16,992 bases of DNA from the NCBI GenBank assembly GCA_017616955.1, contig JAFZXD010000224.1, positions 1 through 16,992 of the forward strand, in the 5' to 3' direction. Source of the DNA: Eubacterium sp. Its GTDB lineage: Bacteria > Bacillota > Clostridia > Lachnospirales > Lachnospiraceae. Under the pieces are notes generated by a model. The model saw only the letters and a program-made list of their open reading frames with translations. It did no database searches and was not told the origin of the DNA. This document shows positions 14,762 to 16,992 of the stretch, piece by piece. Every line of letters starts with the position of its first letter. The first letter of the stretch is position 1. Both the position numbers and the translations under genes were made by a program.

Positions 14762-16992
14762 ATGAGAATAAAAAGATTCTGGGCGAGTACACTTATTTTA
14801 GCTATGACATTTGGCCTCGCTGCTTGTGGCGGAACGTCTGTTGATAATCCGGCAACAACCGAAGCGGTGGAAGAGCAGACTGTCGGAAATGCATCCGAAA
14901 ATATAGCTGCTCCTGAGGACGAAGAAGTCGATTCAGAATTGGAAAAGGCAATCAGAGAGAGCACTCTGAAAGGAACCGGTCCGGCGAAGCTGGAAGATAC
15001 GCTTAAAACTGATGAAAGTGCGGGAACGCAGCCTGTAGACGGTGATGCGATAATCGACCTGAACTTTGATGATGATGAAACGGATGGGTTCAGCGTTTAT
15101 ACAAACGGCGGAACCTGTGATATGAGTAATGAAGATGGTCAGCTTGTTGCAGATATTAAGAAATGCGGCTCGCTGGATTATGCGAATCAGCTTTATTGGG
15201 ATGGGTTTGCTTTAAATAAGAATTGTGTGTATACATACAGTTTTGAGATATCAAGTGATATAGAGCGCCCGATAGAGTATAGACTTCAGATAAATGGTGG
15301 TGATTACCATGCATATCAGGGTGAGGTTATCGACATCGGTCCGGAGGTAACTTACTTTTCTGTTGATTTCGAGATGACAGAAGAGTCAGATCCTTCTCCA
15401 AGACTTGTTTTCAATATGGGAAAGATGGAGGGTATGGACTCCGATCCGGGCGAACATAAGGTATACATAGATAATATAAAACTTGAAGTTACGGACGCTT
15501 CAAATGCTGCTGTTATATCAGGGCTTCCGACATATGTTGATGTGGCGGTTAACCAGGTTGGTTACAAGCCCGAAGATGTGAAAACAGCGGTTGTAAAGTC
15601 GGATAAACAGGCTGAGGAGGAGTTCATCGTATGTGATGCTGCTACAAATGAGACTGTTTATGCAGGAAAGCTGGAACCGGCAAAGTTTGATAAGGGAGCA
15701 AATATTGGCACAAAGAAGGCTGATTTTACTGACCTTTCCACTCCGGGTGAATACTATGTATTTACGGAAAAGGGTGCAAGCTACACATTTAAGATAGAAG
15801 AAGAAACGTATTCTGACATTTATAAGGATACGATACAAATGCTATATAAGCAGCGTTGCGGAACTGAGACTGATGCTGTTATAGCATGGGAGTTTGCTCA
15901 CAAGGCTTGTCATACCGATGAAGCAAAGGTATATGACAATCCGAGCATATCTAAGGATGTGTCAGGTGGCTGGCATGACGCGGGAGATTACGGAAGATAT
16001 GTGGTTTCCGGAGCGGTTGCAGTTGCCGATCTGTTGGAGGCATATGAAGATTTTGATGTGACAGCAGATGACTTGGGAATTCCTGAGAGCGGAAATGAAA
16101 TCCCTGATATTCTTGATGAAGCGAAGTACGAACTTGATTGGATGCTGAAGATGCAGGACGAGGAAAGCGGCGGTGTTTATCACAAGGTTACCGGCCTTGT
16201 ATTCCCGGGTGTTGTAAAGCCGGAGGAAGAGAAGGAACAGTTATATCTGGCTCCGATATCTCAGGCGGCAACCGGAGATTTTGCTGCTGTAATGGCAAAG
16301 GCATCTGTTGTATATAAAGAGATAGATCCGGAATTCAGTTCTAAGGCACTTGCTGCTGCGGAGAAGGCATGGAACTATCTGGTTGAAGACGAAGAAGATA
16401 AGAGCTTTAAGAATCCTGAGGATATGGAAACCGGAGAATATCCGGATGAATATATCCTGGATGAGAGATACTGGGCGGCAGTAGAGCTTTATCTTGCAGG
16501 AAATGAAAATATAGAAGAATATGTAACTAAATACAAAGGCATGTTAGACATCAAAAAAGGTCTTGGCTGGGCTGATGTTGGAATGTATGCAGATTATGAT
16601 CTGGTTAAGTATTCCGAAGGTGAGAGCAGAGATAAACTTATACAGCATATTTCGGAGAAAGCTGATTCTATGGTGGAACAGGCTGATAAAAGTGGATATT
16701 TCCTTACATTTGCAACTGATTTTGCATGGGGAAGTAACATGACTATCGGAAATAACGGACAGTTCCTGTACATGGCAGCAAATGTAACCGGTGATGAAAA
16801 TTATGCGATACTTGCAAAGCAGCAGCTTGACTATCTGCTCGGTACCAATTCACTGGGATATTGCTTTGTAACGGGTTACGGAACATTTTCACCGAAGACT
16901 CCACACCACAGACCTTCCCAAGTTGCTAAAACTGCAATGAGCGGTATGCTGGTTGGTGGCGCTAACAAAAACCTCGAAGATCCGTATGCATC
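14762..16992 (+). CDS. Lipid-anchored GH9 glycoside hydrolase (endoglucanase-like), 3' end missing
   Basis: The frame is open from ATG 14762 to the window edge, 743 codons with no stop. GGAGGA (14751-14756) lies five bases upstream. Residues 1-21 are a signal peptide ending in the lipobox LAAC, with C22 as the lipid-modified cysteine, so the enzyme should sit on the outer face of the membrane. An acidic linker follows to about residue 95. Residues about 95-250 look like a CBM4/CBM9-type beta-sandwich (DLNFDDDETDGFSVYTNGG start, HKVYIDNIKLEV end). An Ig-like CelD N-terminal domain covers about 262-345 (VAVNQVGYKPED). The GH9 barrel follows: SGGWHDAGDYGRYV with D406 and D409, the catalytic base pair, and HHRPS at 715-719. 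The catalytic acid glutamate near the C-terminus lies beyond the window. Likely substrates are cellulose, mixed-linkage glucan or their oligomers. Confidence 0.93.
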   Translation, partial: MRIKRFWASTLILAMTFGLAACGGTSVDNPATTEAVEEQTVGNASENIAAPEDEEVDSELEKAIRESTLKGTGPAKLEDTLKTDESAGTQPVDGDAIIDLNFDDDETDGFSVYTNGGTCDMSNEDGQLVADIKKCGSLDYANQLYWDGFALNKNCVYTYSFEISSDIERPIEYRLQINGGDYHAYQGEVIDIGPEVTYFSVDFEMTEESDPSPRLVFNMGKMEGMDSDPGEHKVYIDNIKLEVTDASNAAVISGLPTYVDVAVNQVGYKPEDVKTAVVKSDKQAEEEFIVCDAATNETVYAGKLEPAKFDKGANIGTKKADFTDLSTPGEYYVFTEKGASYTFKIEEETYSDIYKDTIQMLYKQRCGTETDAVIAWEFAHKACHTDEAKVYDNPSISKDVSGGWHDAGDYGRYVVSGAVAVADLLEAYEDFDVTADDLGIPESGNEIPDILDEAKYELDWMLKMQDEESGGVYHKVTGLVFPGVVKPEEEKEQLYLAPISQAATGDFAAVMAKASVVYKEIDPEFSSKALAAAEKAWNYLVEDEEDKSFKNPEDMETGEYPDEYILDERYWAAVELYLAGNENIEEYVTKYKGMLDIKKGLGWADVGMYADYDLVKYSEGESRDKLIQHISEKADSMVEQADKSGYFLTFATDFAWGSNMTIGNNGQFLYMAANVTGDENYAILAKQQLDYLLGTNSLGYCFVTGYGTFSPKTPHHRPSQVAKTAMSGMLVGGANKNLEDPYA

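Noticed and set aside
1..16992. CRISPR array, prophage, transposon or defence island
   Set aside because: I saw no regularly spaced repeats, transposase, integrase or phage genes; all large frames are ordinary chromosomal functions.

Overview
The window looks like chromosomal DNA from an anaerobic Clostridia bacterium of the Lachnospiraceae, perhaps near Butyrivibrio, Pseudobutyrivibrio or Lachnospira. This is inferred from AT-rich Firmicute-style sequence, strong GGAGG-type ribosome sites, a Trp T-box leader, a PurA variant I associate from memory with this family, a GGDEF-EAL protein and a lipoprotein GH9 cellulase. No database search was possible. I see no insertion sequence, phage gene, CRISPR array, tRNA or rRNA.

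Layout. 1-358 is the 3' end of an alpha-phosphoglucomutase gene. 360-474 is a non-coding stretch of nested inverted repeats. 490-2844 encodes a membrane GGDEF-GGDEF-EAL protein, probably a c-di-GMP phosphodiesterase, whose terminator overlaps its stop codon. 2966-4042 is a membrane acyltransferase (family 3). It converges through a two-way terminator on a VanZ-RDD membrane protein (5288-4119, minus strand). The intergenic region at 5304-5504 holds two divergent consensus promoters. The rightward one carries two abutting 14-bp palindromes, probably the operators of the TetR-family regulator at 5505-6086. That regulator is followed by an RND-superfamily permease (6134-9439) with a long helical insertion and no adaptor gene.

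The second half is metabolic. purA (9637-10914) has its own promoter and terminator. A glycerol-1-phosphate dehydrogenase-type gene follows (11057-12121). Then comes a complete T-box leader with a UGG specifier and a UGGC acceptor-binding bulge, both matching tRNA-Trp, which controls trpB and trpA (12563-14571). The window ends inside a secreted, lipid-anchored GH9 glycoside hydrolase with an N-terminal carbohydrate-binding-like domain (14762 to beyond 16992). It has a 190-base upstream region of possible RNA structure.

The genes form several short transcription units, not one pathway. The best-supported regulatory units are the self-controlled TetR/RND efflux module and the tRNA-Trp-sensing trpBA operon. 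I found no clearly new multi-gene system. The more unusual items are the coiled-coil RND permease without partners in an apparent monoderm, substitutions at conserved active-site positions of TrpA and PurA, and two possible structured leaders that match no riboswitch I know.
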